A stretch of 64,000 bases of DNA, from positions 6,028,179-6,092,178 of the forward strand of contig CM035359.1 in the NCBI GenBank assembly GCA_020137815.1, given 5' to 3'. The notes below the pieces were generated by a model. The model did no database searches. It was not told the origin of the DNA and saw only the letters and a list, made by a program, of their open reading frames with translations. Below are positions 32,149 to 64,000 of the stretch, piece after piece. This DNA is from Hormiphora californensis. Its lineage: Eukaryota; Ctenophora; Tentaculata; Cydippida; Pleurobrachiidae. The position numbers were made by a program, and so were the translations under genes. The stretch's first letter is position 1; each line of letters begins with the position of its first letter.

Positions 32149-34680
32149 CCTCTCTCTCCCTCTCTCTCTCTCTCTTTCTCCCTCTCTTTCTCCCTCCCTA
32201 TCTCTCTTCCTCGCTCCCCTTTCTCTTGGAGAGAACACTTGATAATAACTTGGGTTCTCGTTTGTTCATTCTCACTCATACTACATATCTCTTACTTTCT
32301 CGCTCTCTATCTCTCTCTTTCTCTATCTCTATCTGTGTCTCTCTATCTCTGTGATTTATCCCATCACGCTCTTTCTCTCTGTCAAGCTCAGACTGAATAA
32401 TATTATATCTTGGTGAGTGTTTTCATAAAAACACCTTTTTGCACTCTCTCTCTTTCTAACTATCTCTCTTTATATCTCTCTCCCACCAGTCACCTAGCTC
32501 TCGCGATCCAATAGCAGTTTACAGCGAGAGAGAGAAAGAGGGAGAATGAGGGCGACCAATAATTTACACTACACGATACTGCATGTCACCAGTCGAACTT
32601 CGCGGCGTTTTTCTAAAGCGTTTCTCTCTCTCTCTCTTTATCACTCTCTATCTCCTTCCCTCTTACCTTCTTTCACTACAATAGAAAGGGCGCTGAAAGC
32701 AATGATATGTATGGGAGGTGTCTAGCTAGCTATTATTATAAGCTCGTCTATGGAGATAATATTTCTTATGAAATAACTTTATTTCTAGGAATTGTGATAG
32801 AGTTAAAAAGTTAATAAAACATCGTGAGCTCATCCCACAGCCATGTGGAACTCACAACAACTAGATTGTTATGAGTCTCTGTTAACGTGTTTCTTTGTTC
32901 ATCTGTTTTGTTTGTTCATCTGTTTCTCTGTTCATTTGTTTGTTCATCTGTTTTGTTTGTTATGTTCATGTCAAAGGTGTTGTTAGCGCTATTATACAAT
33001 ATCCTCAAATATTCGTATCTTTCTCTTGCCTTTCTCTCCTTCTCTCACCTTCCTCTCTTTCTTTCTCTTCTTCTTTCTCTTCTCTCTTTCTCTTCTTTCT
33101 CTCTTCTTTCTTTGCTCTCTGTCTTTCTCTTGTAAATTTATCCCATTTGATCTCACTAAAAATGGGCCTCTCTTCCACACCTCTTGACTGTCTTGTTGAG
33201 GACTAAAGCTTCCCCCCAAAAATAAAATTTTAAAAAAAATTTTTTTTTTAAAAAAATTTTTTATTTTATTTCCCTCCCCCTTTTTAAAAATTTTTTTCCC
33301 CTTTCCCCCCCCCCTTTCCCTTTAAAAAAAAAAAGGTAAAAAAATTTTTTGGGGGGCCAAATTTTTTAAAATTCCGGGTATTTTCAGGAATTTTAAAAGG
33401 GGGTTTTTAAAAATTTTTTGGGGTTCCAACCGGGGAATCCCCTTTTTTTTTTTTAAAATCTTTAAATTTTTTTATTTTTGGGCATTTTTTTTTGTTTTAG
33501 GGGGGTTTTTAAAATTTAAATTTTAGGTTTTTTTAAAAAATTTAAAATTTTTTTTTTTTTTTATTCTTTTTCGTCTCTTTTTTTTCCCTTTTTAAACTTT
33601 GGTTTTTCCAAAGGGAATTAAAAATTTTTTAATACCAAAGTGTTTTCTTTTTTTTGGGGAAATTTTATTTTTGGGGAAATTTGTTTTTGTAAAATTTTGG
33701 GCGTTTTTTAAAAAGCTAAAATTTTTATAACTTCCCTTTGCCAGGGGGTTTCCGTTCCGATTCTCTTTTGTTTTTGGGGGGGGGGAAAAGGGGGAGTAGT
33801 AATTGAAATGATTTTTGGCCCAAACTCCAAAAAGAGTAGGTTTTTAAAGTTGTTTGAAAGTCCAAAAAAAAATTTAAGGAAAACCCTTTGGGAGCCCAAA
33901 TTTGACCTTTATTTTTGGGGGCCCCCAAATTTCCGAAAAAGGTTTAAATTTTATAGAAAAAATTTTAGGGGCCAAGAATTAATTAAATGAACTAAATTAT
34001 TAGTTTAGGACCCTTGTTCAGGGGGGGGCCCCTTTGGCCCTCCCATCCAGTTCGATCGACCCAACTTCTCCAAAGTGCTCCCTCGGGTTTCCAAATTGTA
34101 TTTCCTTTTTTTCCCTTTTCCTCTCCTCGGTCTTTCTCTCTCCTTCTCTGACTAAAAAACCCCCAATTAATTTTGCCTTTGGAAGCTAAGCCGAAAAAAT
34201 GGAAGGGAATGGAGGGAATGGAGGGAAATAGAGTTTAAAAACTACGCTTCTAGATTCTAGAACGATAATAGTCAATAAAATGTTAATATGAGGCCGAGGC
34301 TGTTAAGTGTTATTATTGAGTCCTCACGTGCAGTTATTATAGAAGTGTTGTCCGACTTTTAGGATTCTTCAATTGCAGGAACTTCAGTAGAATGTTAAAG
34401 CTAGTCGCTAGATTAGGGATTCACCCATGATTTTTTTATTGTGAACAATTTAAAAAAATAGAATACTTGGGTTAAAATCACACACTACTCCATACCTCAC
34501 TCCTCAGAACTCTATCTATCTCTCTTTCTCTATCTTCTCCCTATTTTCCCTCCCACACTGTGCCCTACGTCAGCGATCTAGGTGTCATTATATAGTTTAA
34601 GCGTGATATTTTCCACCTGCAGATCTTCATCTTCTGAGAGACACCCCGTCTCCCCCCGATATGGCCAGACCCAGGGGTAA
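29303..34680 (+). CDS. Proline-rich WH2 protein, Cordon-bleu-like (three coding exons)
   Basis: Exons: 29303-31451 (acceptor TGTGTAG; ATG 29337 is preceded by in-frame stops), 31854-31936 and 34623-34680 with TAA at 34678. All joins keep frame (phases 0 and 2), giving about 751 residues. Residues 1-65 include an acidic segment FVQDNVAEIPELEGYASSE followed by VVMVDLEER, similar in layout to the end of the N-terminal domain of Cordon-bleu proteins. Then come Lys/Ser-rich and Pro-rich disordered regions and three WH2-like motifs: LDEITTGSFTLKKT (about 411), ILQQLSSGVKLRSV (about 472) and LLDELKNPAKRLRKV (about 571). WH2 motifs bind actin monomers, so an actin-nucleating or capping role is plausible. 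A repeated GLGRVV motif is unexplained. Family assignment is inference; exon structure is read directly. Confidence 0.55.
31983..33209. repeat. CT-rich microsatellites inside the WH2-gene intron
   Basis: (CT)n with CCT interruptions at 32065-32225, further CTCT patches at 32440-32480 and 32625-32660, and TTGTTCATCTGTTT repeats at 32895-32960. Long Ser/Leu or Arg/Glu open frames across these are artefacts of the dinucleotide. Confidence 0.85.
33210..34170. other. Homopolymer-inflated, probably unreliable consensus
   Basis: Nearly every base occurs in runs of three to ten (for example TTTTAAAAAA, GGGGGGCC), unlike flanking sequence. This is the appearance of poorly corrected single-molecule reads. 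No annotation should be trusted here. Lies in intron 2 of the WH2-protein gene. Confidence 0.6.
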
Positions 34681-35064
34681 TAGCAATTTCAAAAAGATAT
34701 TATATTATAAGAATTAGGAACCTAGTATAATTGATATAACCAGCTCGATCCACCATGGGTTGGATCTAAGATTGTTCATATAGCTCACCAATTAATATCC
34801 TCATTCACACCCACATACACATATACACATTATATATCTAGTATTATACCAGTCTCGTGCTGCATGATCCTCTGGGGCCCAAGCCTTGTCATCCCGTCTG
34901 TGTGTGGTACATCATGTGCATGTGTAATATCAGCTGTGTGTGTGTAGGTTACATGTGAGAGCGAGGAGAGTGATCACTTGATACTAGGTGAAACCACGTA
35001 ATTATGTGATTTTGTTTTATCTTTCTCTCTTTTTTTTTTCTCTCTCTCTCTCTCACTCTCTCTC

Positions 35065-35150
<86 letters not shown>

Positions 35151-35599
35151 CTTCCATCATCTTCTCTTCCCTCCTTCTCTCTCCTCCATTTCCACTTTCA
35201 CTTTTTTTTTCTATCTCCAAATGTGTTCCACAGTCAAGTTAATTTGTGCATTATCTACGAATTTTTTGCTGTATCTCCCAAGTGTTATAGGTCCCTTCTC
35301 TTTTCTCTGATTCGTTTGAACTCTTCAAAGTTATGTCCCCGGCCCTGATCTTCTGATACACTCTAAGGAACGTGATCATGATAATAGTAATGGGTGAATG
35401 ATTCAAGAAAGGAGGAAGAGGGAGAAAGAGAGAGAGTTATATAGAGAGATAGAGAGCTGATGGGGTGAAAGATATTTATATTAAGAATTGTCTCAGTCTT
35501 AAATTGATAGATCTGAAATCATCAGCAGATCACGATCAAGTAGAAGACCAAATAGTGAACTAAAAGAATGGGTCATGGACGTTTAACGTGTACTCTCTA
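34681..35599. repeat. Intergenic with long (CT)n
   Basis: A (CT)n tract spans 35038-35146. The rest has AT-rich and GA-rich patches and no supported gene. Confidence 0.8.
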
Positions 35600-36579
35600 A
35601 TTTCCTCATTAAGATTTGATGGGGGATCACGTTCAGCACAAAAATTGTTCCATCTCGGACCCACTAATTACCAACATCACTGCCGTTCTAGCAGTGTCGA
35701 TAGTAGAAACACGATTCGTATACATTAATTTACTTAAGATATTTTCACAAAAAAAAATCACAAACATTTCAGGTACTGATTCTCAATACCTTGATCGATG
35801 CTTCTCCATGAATTTTAGAGAAGAAACATTTTTAATTTTGTGAAAAGAACTTTCTGTAAAATATTCACAGTCAATTTTATCACACGTAAATTTTCTATGT
35901 CAATTTTGCCGTACGAATCGTGTTGCGAATCGGTGATGCTATGCGGCAGTGCTCTCGCTAATTAGCAAGATTTATTGAAACATGAATCGTTGCCCCTAAA
36001 CTTCCTAATTAGATTTGATGGGGGATCACGTATCAGCATAATCCATCTCGGACCCACTAATTAGCAATATCACTCCCGCTTAGCAATACCGATTTGAAAC
36101 ACGATTCGTACGCAAAAATTGACATAGAAAATTTTCCATAAAATTGACTTTGAAATATTTTCCAAACTTTTTTACAAAATTTCAGAGAATGATTCTTAAC
36201 ACCTTGATCGGTGCTCTCCATGAATTTTTTGAAAAAAAAGTTTCTGAATTTGTTGACCTTCTCATGAGGACACGATTCGACGGGAAGTCAGGTATCAAAT
36301 CAATCCATATCAAACCCGCTAACTAGCGAAATCATTTCCTCATAGCACCACCGATTCGAAATAGGGTTAATACGGCGAAATTGACATTGAAATCCATACA
36401 ATTTTCGTGAAATAATTGAAAAATTTTGCATGAAAAAGCCCGATTTCTGGGCATTTTTTGACCAAAAAATTCGGTGGTTCGGCCAAAATTTCCTACCGAA
36501 CCGAACCGAACCGAACCGCCCAAAAAACACCGAATTTCCGAACCGAACCGAACCGAACCGAATATTCGGTCGCTTCCTG
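35600..36579. mobile_element. Truncated relative of the 5.7-kb hAT-type foldback
   Basis: The right end carries four or more CGAAC repeats and terminates TTCGGTCGCTTCCTG (36565-36579), the same terminus as the element at 1502-7205. The interior (GATTTGATGGGGGATCACGT, then ATCTCGGACCCACTAATTA) matches the complement of 2010-2075 and is present twice (about 35610 and 36013). A matching left terminus was not found, so this is a fragment or rearranged copy. Confidence 0.7.
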
Positions 36580-37375
36580 TATAATATGTGTATGTGTTTG
36601 CGTGTGGCGGCTCCTGCACTCCTACATTATATTGCATATATAATAACATATTCCGATCGGTGGCGTGAGAGATAGACATTGGGGAATATGATATCTTCTG
36701 TCCTTTTTCTCACAACCCCTTCCTATCACCATATATGGAGTTTATACCTATATACAGGGTGTTCATTTTGTATCTTTACACATTGTATTATAAGTCCTAA
36801 CTTGCTTGTACCGGAAGTGTGTATCGGACGTCCTTTAATAATGACCCTACCTTCAGACTGTATCACTTGAAACTCTACTCGATGTATTCTTCCTTCTTTA
36901 CCGAGAGTGCGAGAGGAACGTTCGGACTGACAAGAACATAGAGCAATATGTCCAGAACAGTAAGTGGTTCAGTGTGTGTGTATGATGGGGGGTCGTGTAG
37001 GGGGGAGCTATGAGAGACTGAGAGTTATAGGGTGAGCAGACGGGCTGGAACGCGCGGAGGTGGTGGTGGTGAGATTGTGGCGCGGGGAGTTGTACGATGC
37101 GCGCACTGGGGAAGTGTAATCGCGATCTTCGGATACCACTGAAAAAATGCAAAGATATTTCTTTGTTTGGGTATGTGATTTCTTCGTCTCGACTAGCCCT
37201 GCTCATTCTATTTCCAGAACCTCTCTCTCTCTCTCCCTATCCCGCTGGAATTCTTAAAACCTAATTACCCTATAAAATATTCGGTATTCAAATTAGGCAT
37301 TGCAGCGGGAAATGCAAGTACAATTCCAGGTGTCGCTGGTCGACTAATGACAAGTGCTTAACAGTTATTTTTCAG
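36580..37375. other. 5' region of the MRCK gene; upstream exon not identified
   Basis: The first recognisable coding exon starts after TATTTTTCAG at 37375. Family members carry about 70 residues before the kinase that are not seen here, so one or more upstream exons should lie in or before this interval. A CAGGGTGTTCATTTTGTATC fragment at 36756 resembles one mariner-type end. Confidence 0.4.
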
Positions 37376-59064
<21,689 letters not shown>

Positions 59065-59970
59065 GACTAACTCTATATAGGGACTCATGAGTGCCAAATA
59101 CTTTTGTTGAACTACGCACTGTTTTTTACATATTTTGAGTGTGATAGGAATGATTTGTTTCGCGATGTGATCTTTTTTTTCAAAATGAAATTAACTATTC
59201 GAGAGAATTGTTATTCAAAATTAGGAAATCTGTGTTTTATCAAGAGTAGTAGATCGAGCTGTATGTCCATGAAAGAAATTGATCACGAGCCCTCAAACTA
59301 AAATGAGTGAGTCTAATTACAATCCAAACCTTTCTAACAGCTTTCAGTGATAACATTAACACCCCGTAGCAACAAACAGCTGTTCACTATCACTAGTAAT
59401 ATTATTTGGGACTCACCACTATAATATCCCGCCCTAATTCAAGTCGAGTCATTTTAAGGGAGCTATATAATGGTTATATTTTCTAGAATTGTTGTGAAAA
59501 CACTGTTATTGTAGACTGTATTCTGAATTACTGTTGCCAAAATTATAAAACAGGTTGTTAGAAGAATTATTTTTCGCATGATTCGTTGCCGATAGAAGAT
59601 TTAAAGGAACAAAATGAGACACACGTGGTACTGAGATCTATTGCAATTTTGCACGTGCATTTTCATCGCAGTTGTTCTATAGTGTCGCGTTCGGGATATT
59701 TTAACGCCAATATATAAATTGAGATGTTGCACGTGCTATCATTTTGCACGTGCTGCATTTTGTTTTAGTGTGGAAGTGTGCTCGATCTCTATTAAAATTG
59801 TGAATTGTAACTTTCTATCAATATTCCCAAATTACCATTATATTGACACCACAATGTTAACTCCGCTGTTTTGAACTTTGTCTATGAATACGGTTGATGT
59901 TTCAATACCAAAAGGCTGCTGAGAGGTGGTCAAATAAATGCGTGATAAACCATCAATTGTATTGGATTTA
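59065..59970 (+). promoter_or_regulatory. Probable MRCK 3' UTR with AATAAA signal
   Basis: Non-coding after the stop. AATAAA occurs at 59933-59938, just before the 11-bp array. Three GCACGTGC sites lie at 59651, 59729 and 59746. Whether the transcript extends this far is inference. Confidence 0.4.
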
Positions 59971-61348
59971 GTGTGTCCTGGATGTGTCCTGGATGTGTCC
60001 TGGATGTGTCCTGGATGTGTCCTGGGTGTGTCCTGGATGTGTCCTGGATGTATCCTGGATGTGTCCTGGATGTGTCCTAGATGTGTCCTGGATGTGTCCT
60101 GGATGTGTCCTGGGTGTGTCCTGTGGATTTGTCCTGGATGTGTCCTGGATGTGTCCTGGATGTGTCCTGAATGTGTCCTGGATGTGTCCTGGATGTGTCC
60201 TGGGTGTGTCCTGGATGTGTCCTGGATGTGTCCTGGATGTGTCCTGAATGTGTCCTGGGTGTGTCCTGGGTGTGTCCTGGATGTGTCCTGGATGTGTCCT
60301 GGATGTATCCTGGATGTATCCTGGATGTGTCCTGGGTGTGTCCTGGATGTGTCCTGGATGTGTTCTGGATGTGTCCTGGATGTGTCCTGGATGTGTCCTG
60401 GATGTGTCCTGGGTGTGTCCTGGATGTATCCTGGATGTGTCCTGGGTGTGTCCTAGATGTGTCCTGGGTGTGTCCTAGATGTGTCCTGGGTGTGTCCTGG
60501 ATGTGTCCTGGATGTGTCCTGGATTTGTCCTGGGTGTGTCCTAGATGTGTCCTGGGTGTGTCCTGGATGTGTCCTGGATGTGTCCTGGATGTGTCCTGGG
60601 TGTGTCCTGGATGTGTCCAGGGTGTGTCCTGGGTGTGTCCTGGGTGTGTCCTGGGTGTGTCCTGGATGTGTCCTGGATGTGTCCTGGATGTGTCCTGGAT
60701 GTGTCCTGGATGTGTCCTGGGTGTGTCCTGGGTGTGTCCTGGGTGTGTCCTGGATGTGTCCTGGATGTGTCCTGGGTGTGTCCTGGATGTGTCCTGGATG
60801 TGTCCTGGGAGTGTCCTGAATGTGTCCTGGATGTGCCCTGGATGTGTCCTGGGTGTGTCCTGGATGTATCCTGGATGTGTCCTGGGTGTGTCCTAGATGT
60901 GTCCTGGGTGTGTCCTAGATGTGTCCTGGGTGTGTCCTGGATGTGTCCTGGATGTATCCTGGATGTGTCCTGGATGTGTCCTGGATGTGTCCTGGATGTG
61001 TACTGGGTGTGTCCTGGATGTGTCCTGGATGTGTCCTGGATGTGTCCTGGGTGTGTCCTGGATGTGTCCTGGATGTGTCCTGGGTGTGTCCTGGATGTGT
61101 CCTGGATGTGTCCTGGGAGTGTCCTGAATGTGTCCTGGATGTGTCCTGAATATGTCCTTGATGTGTTCTGGATGTGTCCTGGATGTGTCCTGGATGTGTC
61201 CTGGATGTGTCCTGGATGTGTCCTGGATGTGTTCTGGATGTGTCCTGGATGTGTCCTGGGTATGTCCTTGATGTGTCCTGGATGTGTCCTGGATGTGTCC
61301 TGGGTGTGTCCTGGGTGTGTCCTGGGTGTGTCCTGGATGTGTCCTGGT
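59971..61348. repeat. 1.4-kb array of about 125 11-bp units (GTGTCCTGGAT)
   Basis: Units GTGTCCTGGAT and GTGTCCTGGGT with rare variants (GTGTCCTAGAT, GTATCCTGGAT, GTGTCCTGAAT). All three plus-strand frames stay open and encode the same rotated peptide (CPGCVLDVSWM), so frames of over 300 codons here are not genes. The unit is related to GTGTCCTCAAT in the element at 1502-7205. Confidence 0.97.
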
Positions 61349-61489
61349 ATTTGTTTAGTGTTTGTTCTAAATATAGAAGTTGAATGCTGGATTTCTACCC
61401 AAGACAATAACACAATATTGTGCATTAATATACAATTCGCTTTTGTTCCCTATCGATATCAGCTGAATCGGCAGATTGTAGAAACTCTG

Positions 61490-61730
61490 CTGAGAGAGAG
61501 GGAGAGAGAGGGAGAGAGAGAGAGAGAATAGAGCTCCTCTCTCTCTCTCTCTCTCTCCTCTCTCTCTCCTCCTCTCCCTCTCTCTCTCTCTCCCTCCCTC
61601 CCCTCTCGCTCTTTGATCTCTCTCTCTCTCTCTCTCAGACTCTGCTCTTTCATTTCTCTCCTCTTCTCTCTCTCTCTCTCCTCTCCCTCTCTCTCCCCTC
61701 CCATCCCTCCCTCCCTCCTCCATCTACTCG

Positions 61731-61777
<47 letters not shown>

Positions 61778-61825
61778 CTCTCCTCCTCCTCTCTCCTCTC
61801 CTCTCCTCTCTCTCCTCCTTTCAGA
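61490..61825. repeat. (GA)n followed by CT/CCT-rich microsatellites
   Basis: GA-rich 61492-61528, then CT- and CCTCTC-rich sequence to 61825. 61831-62390 holds nothing I can support. Confidence 0.9.
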
Positions 61826-62390
61826 GAAATGGGGATGCAAAAGGCCTGATAATTATAATTAGCTAAATCATATCTATCACGTGAAAACGCACCACTCATG
61901 ATATTAACCCCTCCCAACAATGAACCGCTATCTTGATCAAGTCATGAAGATTGACGACTAAGAATCATTTCCCCCGTCTCATTCTCAACTAGACTGCTGC
62001 TTGACTCAGACACCATGTCAATGATCACCAGCCCCCATTGTCTGAGAATCAAAGACAAACCGGGGTAAATGATCACTGAGGGGTCGCTTAAAAACCGTCT
62101 ACCATAATTGTAGTTAATCTTGGTCGTAGTCTCTGATTGATTGAACTCTTTTTGTTAGACCCCAGTCAGGTTTATCTGATTTAGGTACTTTGTTTGTGAT
62201 TGCATTAACGATTCAGTCAATGAATATAGTAGAAAATTTCCTAACTCAGTCAGTGACAGTTGGGAATCTTAATTTGTGATCTTATACCTACTGAACTGTT
62301 TGCAAGACATCTCTTTTGGGGCTATTTTCCCGGATTTGACCGGGCAATATCAAAAATTGCTTAGGTGCCCCGCTGTAATGTACTCAGTAA

Positions 62391-64000
62391 AGATTTCTAT
62401 GATCGACAAAAACCCGGCCCCCCAAATTTCCCCTTTTCCCTCCTTTCAAAAACAATTTTTATTATATAATCCCCCTTCCCCCACCTCCCCTTTTTCCCAA
62501 AACCCCTGCCCTTTTTTTTAAAAAGGGAAAAATTTTTCGGGGGCCCGGGGGGGCCCCCTCCCCCCCCCCCTTCCCCCCCCTCCCCTTTTTCCCCTTTTCC
62601 CCCCCCCCCCCCCCCCCCTCGGCCGGTGCCTTTTTTTGGGGGGGGTTTCCCCCCTTTTTTTTCCCCCTTTAACAGCCCCCCCGTTTTTTCCCCCCTCCTT
62701 TTTCCCCTTTTTCTTTTCTCTCTCTCTCTCTCCTCCCTCCCTCTCCCCTTTTCCCCTCTCTCCCCTTTTCCCCCCTTTTTTCCCCTTCCCCCCCTTTTCC
62801 CCGCCCCCCAAATGGTTTTCAAACCTTTTTTTAACCCAAAAGTTTTTTTATCCCCCTATTTCCCCCCCCGAGTTAACCCGGGCCCCCCCTTTCCGGCCCC
62901 GTCCCCCCCGGCCCCATGGGGGGGGCCCCTTCCGGGGTTTTTCCCCTTTAAATTTTTTAGCAGGGGGGAAAAAATTTTTTTTTGTGGCCCCCCCCGGGGG
63001 GGCCCAAAGGGTTTTGGGCCTTTTTTAAAAAAAATTCCCCCCGTTTTAAAAATTTAAATTTTTCTTCACTTTACTTTTGGGGGCCCCCTTTGGGGTCCCT
63101 TTTTCCCCCCAAAAAACCCCCGTTTCCCCGGGTTTTTTGGGGGAAACCCCCTTTTTCCCGGGGGGGGATATTTTGGGAAAAACCCTCCTTTTTTTGGCCC
63201 AAAATTTTTTTTCCCCCGGGGGAGGGGGTTTTTCCTCCCCCTCCTTCCTCTCTTTCCCGGGTTTTCCTTTGGAAAAAAATTTCTTCCGCTTCGGGGGTTT
63301 TGGGGTTTCCCCCCCGGGGCTTTTGTTTCAGGGGTCAGTTTTGGGCCCCTTCCTTCTCCCAATGCAAAATTTGGAAATTGGTTTTCTTTTCCCCCCCTTT
63401 GGGGAAACCCCGGGTTTTTGCTACTGCACCGCCCACATCAAAGTGACCTCCTGGCCTTTAACCCCCACTCCCTTACCTTAAAAAGGGCTGTTTTCCCGTA
63501 AACAAAAAACCCCCACAAAATTTAAACAAACCTCATAGTTACTTTAAAACCCCCCGGTCCCCTTTCATTTCCTTCTCGGAAGAAAGGACCTTCTTCTTCG
63601 GAAACTTGGATTGGCCAAGCTCACAAAATATTTTCTAATCTAAAAACAGTCTTTTTAAATCTGAGGGGGGAAGACCAGGGATCCCTCCTCAGTATCCCTT
63701 TCTTCCCTAAAAAACCCCCTTCTTCCTCTACCTAAGTCTGCTGCATAAGCGAAAAGGGCCGGGTGTTCACTTTCATAGTCCTCCATTGTCATTTTTTCAA
63801 AATTTTTAAAGTTAGCTTTGTATACGGTAATCCCTCTCTTTGCTACTTGATTTTGACACCCATCCCCCCATATTTTCAGGGCCTTCCTGGCAACGCTCAT
63901 GACGACCTACCGCCTATCTTATTCCGGTAAGGGTTTTTTGGGGTTACTTCTCAACAATTTCTACAATCCCCCCCCACTTAAAATTTTATTCTTTTTTTGC
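62391..64000. other. Homopolymer-inflated, probably unreliable consensus at window end
   Basis: C, G and T runs dominate (for example CCCCCCCCCC next to TTTTTTT), as at 33.2-34.1 kb. Open frames rich in Pro/Phe or Gly/Lys are artefacts. A short minus-strand frame at 63655-63900 is less distorted but unrecognised. Confidence 0.6.

Noticed and set aside
31975-32400. Ser/Leu-rich and Arg/Glu-rich open frames in CT/GA tracts (also at 35.0, 50.1-50.5 and 61.6 kb)
   Set aside because: Dinucleotide-repeat artefacts; no homology or splice context.
60545-61531. Open frames up to 328 codons rich in CPGCVLDVSWM
   Set aside because: Produced by an 11-bp repeat lacking stops in any frame; the same rotated peptide appears in all frames, so there is no coding signal.
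62626-63481. Pro/Phe- and Gly/Lys-rich frames over 130 codons
   Set aside because: Lie in homopolymer-inflated, probably erroneous consensus.

Overview
The window is animal nuclear DNA. Genes are split by GT-AG introns, several transposon superfamilies with clear target-site duplications are present, and the dominant gene is a full-architecture MRCK-type (CDC42-binding) kinase, a family found in animals and their closest unicellular relatives. An early-branching or other invertebrate animal is plausible, but nothing here fixes the phylum. There is one 100-N assembly gap, and two stretches (about 33.2-34.1 kb and 62.4-64.0 kb) look like badly corrected consensus sequence.

Layout. 0-1.1 kb: two phase-compatible minus-strand exons of a cysteine-bearing protein. 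1.5-7.2 kb: a 5.7-kb foldback element with 8-bp target duplication, containing 11-bp minisatellites and a degenerate tRNA-Glu-like sequence. 7.4-10.3 kb: further foldback elements. 10.3-11.6 kb: an unspliced multi-pass membrane protein. 13-17 kb: minisatellites and an inverted-repeat unit holding a retroelement remnant. 17.2-18.1 kb: a minus-strand BTB protein. 18.5 kb: an orphan cysteine-rich exon. 19-26 kb: tandem duplication, a mariner-like foldback and a TTAA-target foldback. 27.8-28.8 kb: a LINE ORF1-like protein. 29.3-34.7 kb: a three-exon proline-rich protein with WH2-like actin-binding motifs, resembling Cordon-bleu. 37.4-59.1 kb: the MRCK gene, at least 35 exons. 60-61.3 kb: a 1.4-kb array of 11-bp units. 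The rest is simple repeats.

The MRCK gene was assembled by reading exon by exon. All joins are phase-consistent except one acceptor that ends in CG instead of AG, and one exon cut by the N gap. The order is kinase, coiled coil, C1, PH, CNH, CRIB and a Ser-rich tail. The upstream WH2 protein and MRCK are both predicted to act on actin/myosin structure and lie on the same strand; any functional link is inference.

The most unusual feature is the way repeats interact with splicing in MRCK. One intron ends in a 21-bp minisatellite in which 14 consecutive units each offer a CTAG/ acceptor in the same open frame, so splice choice could add 0-13 seven-residue blocks (plus none for the last). Another exon has a tandem-duplicated donor that would add exactly nine residues. 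Two further acceptors have upstream duplicates, and three other introns have minisatellites abutting the 3' splice site. The introns also hold five 109-bp hAT-type MITEs, two pogo-like elements, an 821-bp element with 3-bp duplications and elements with poly-G ends.
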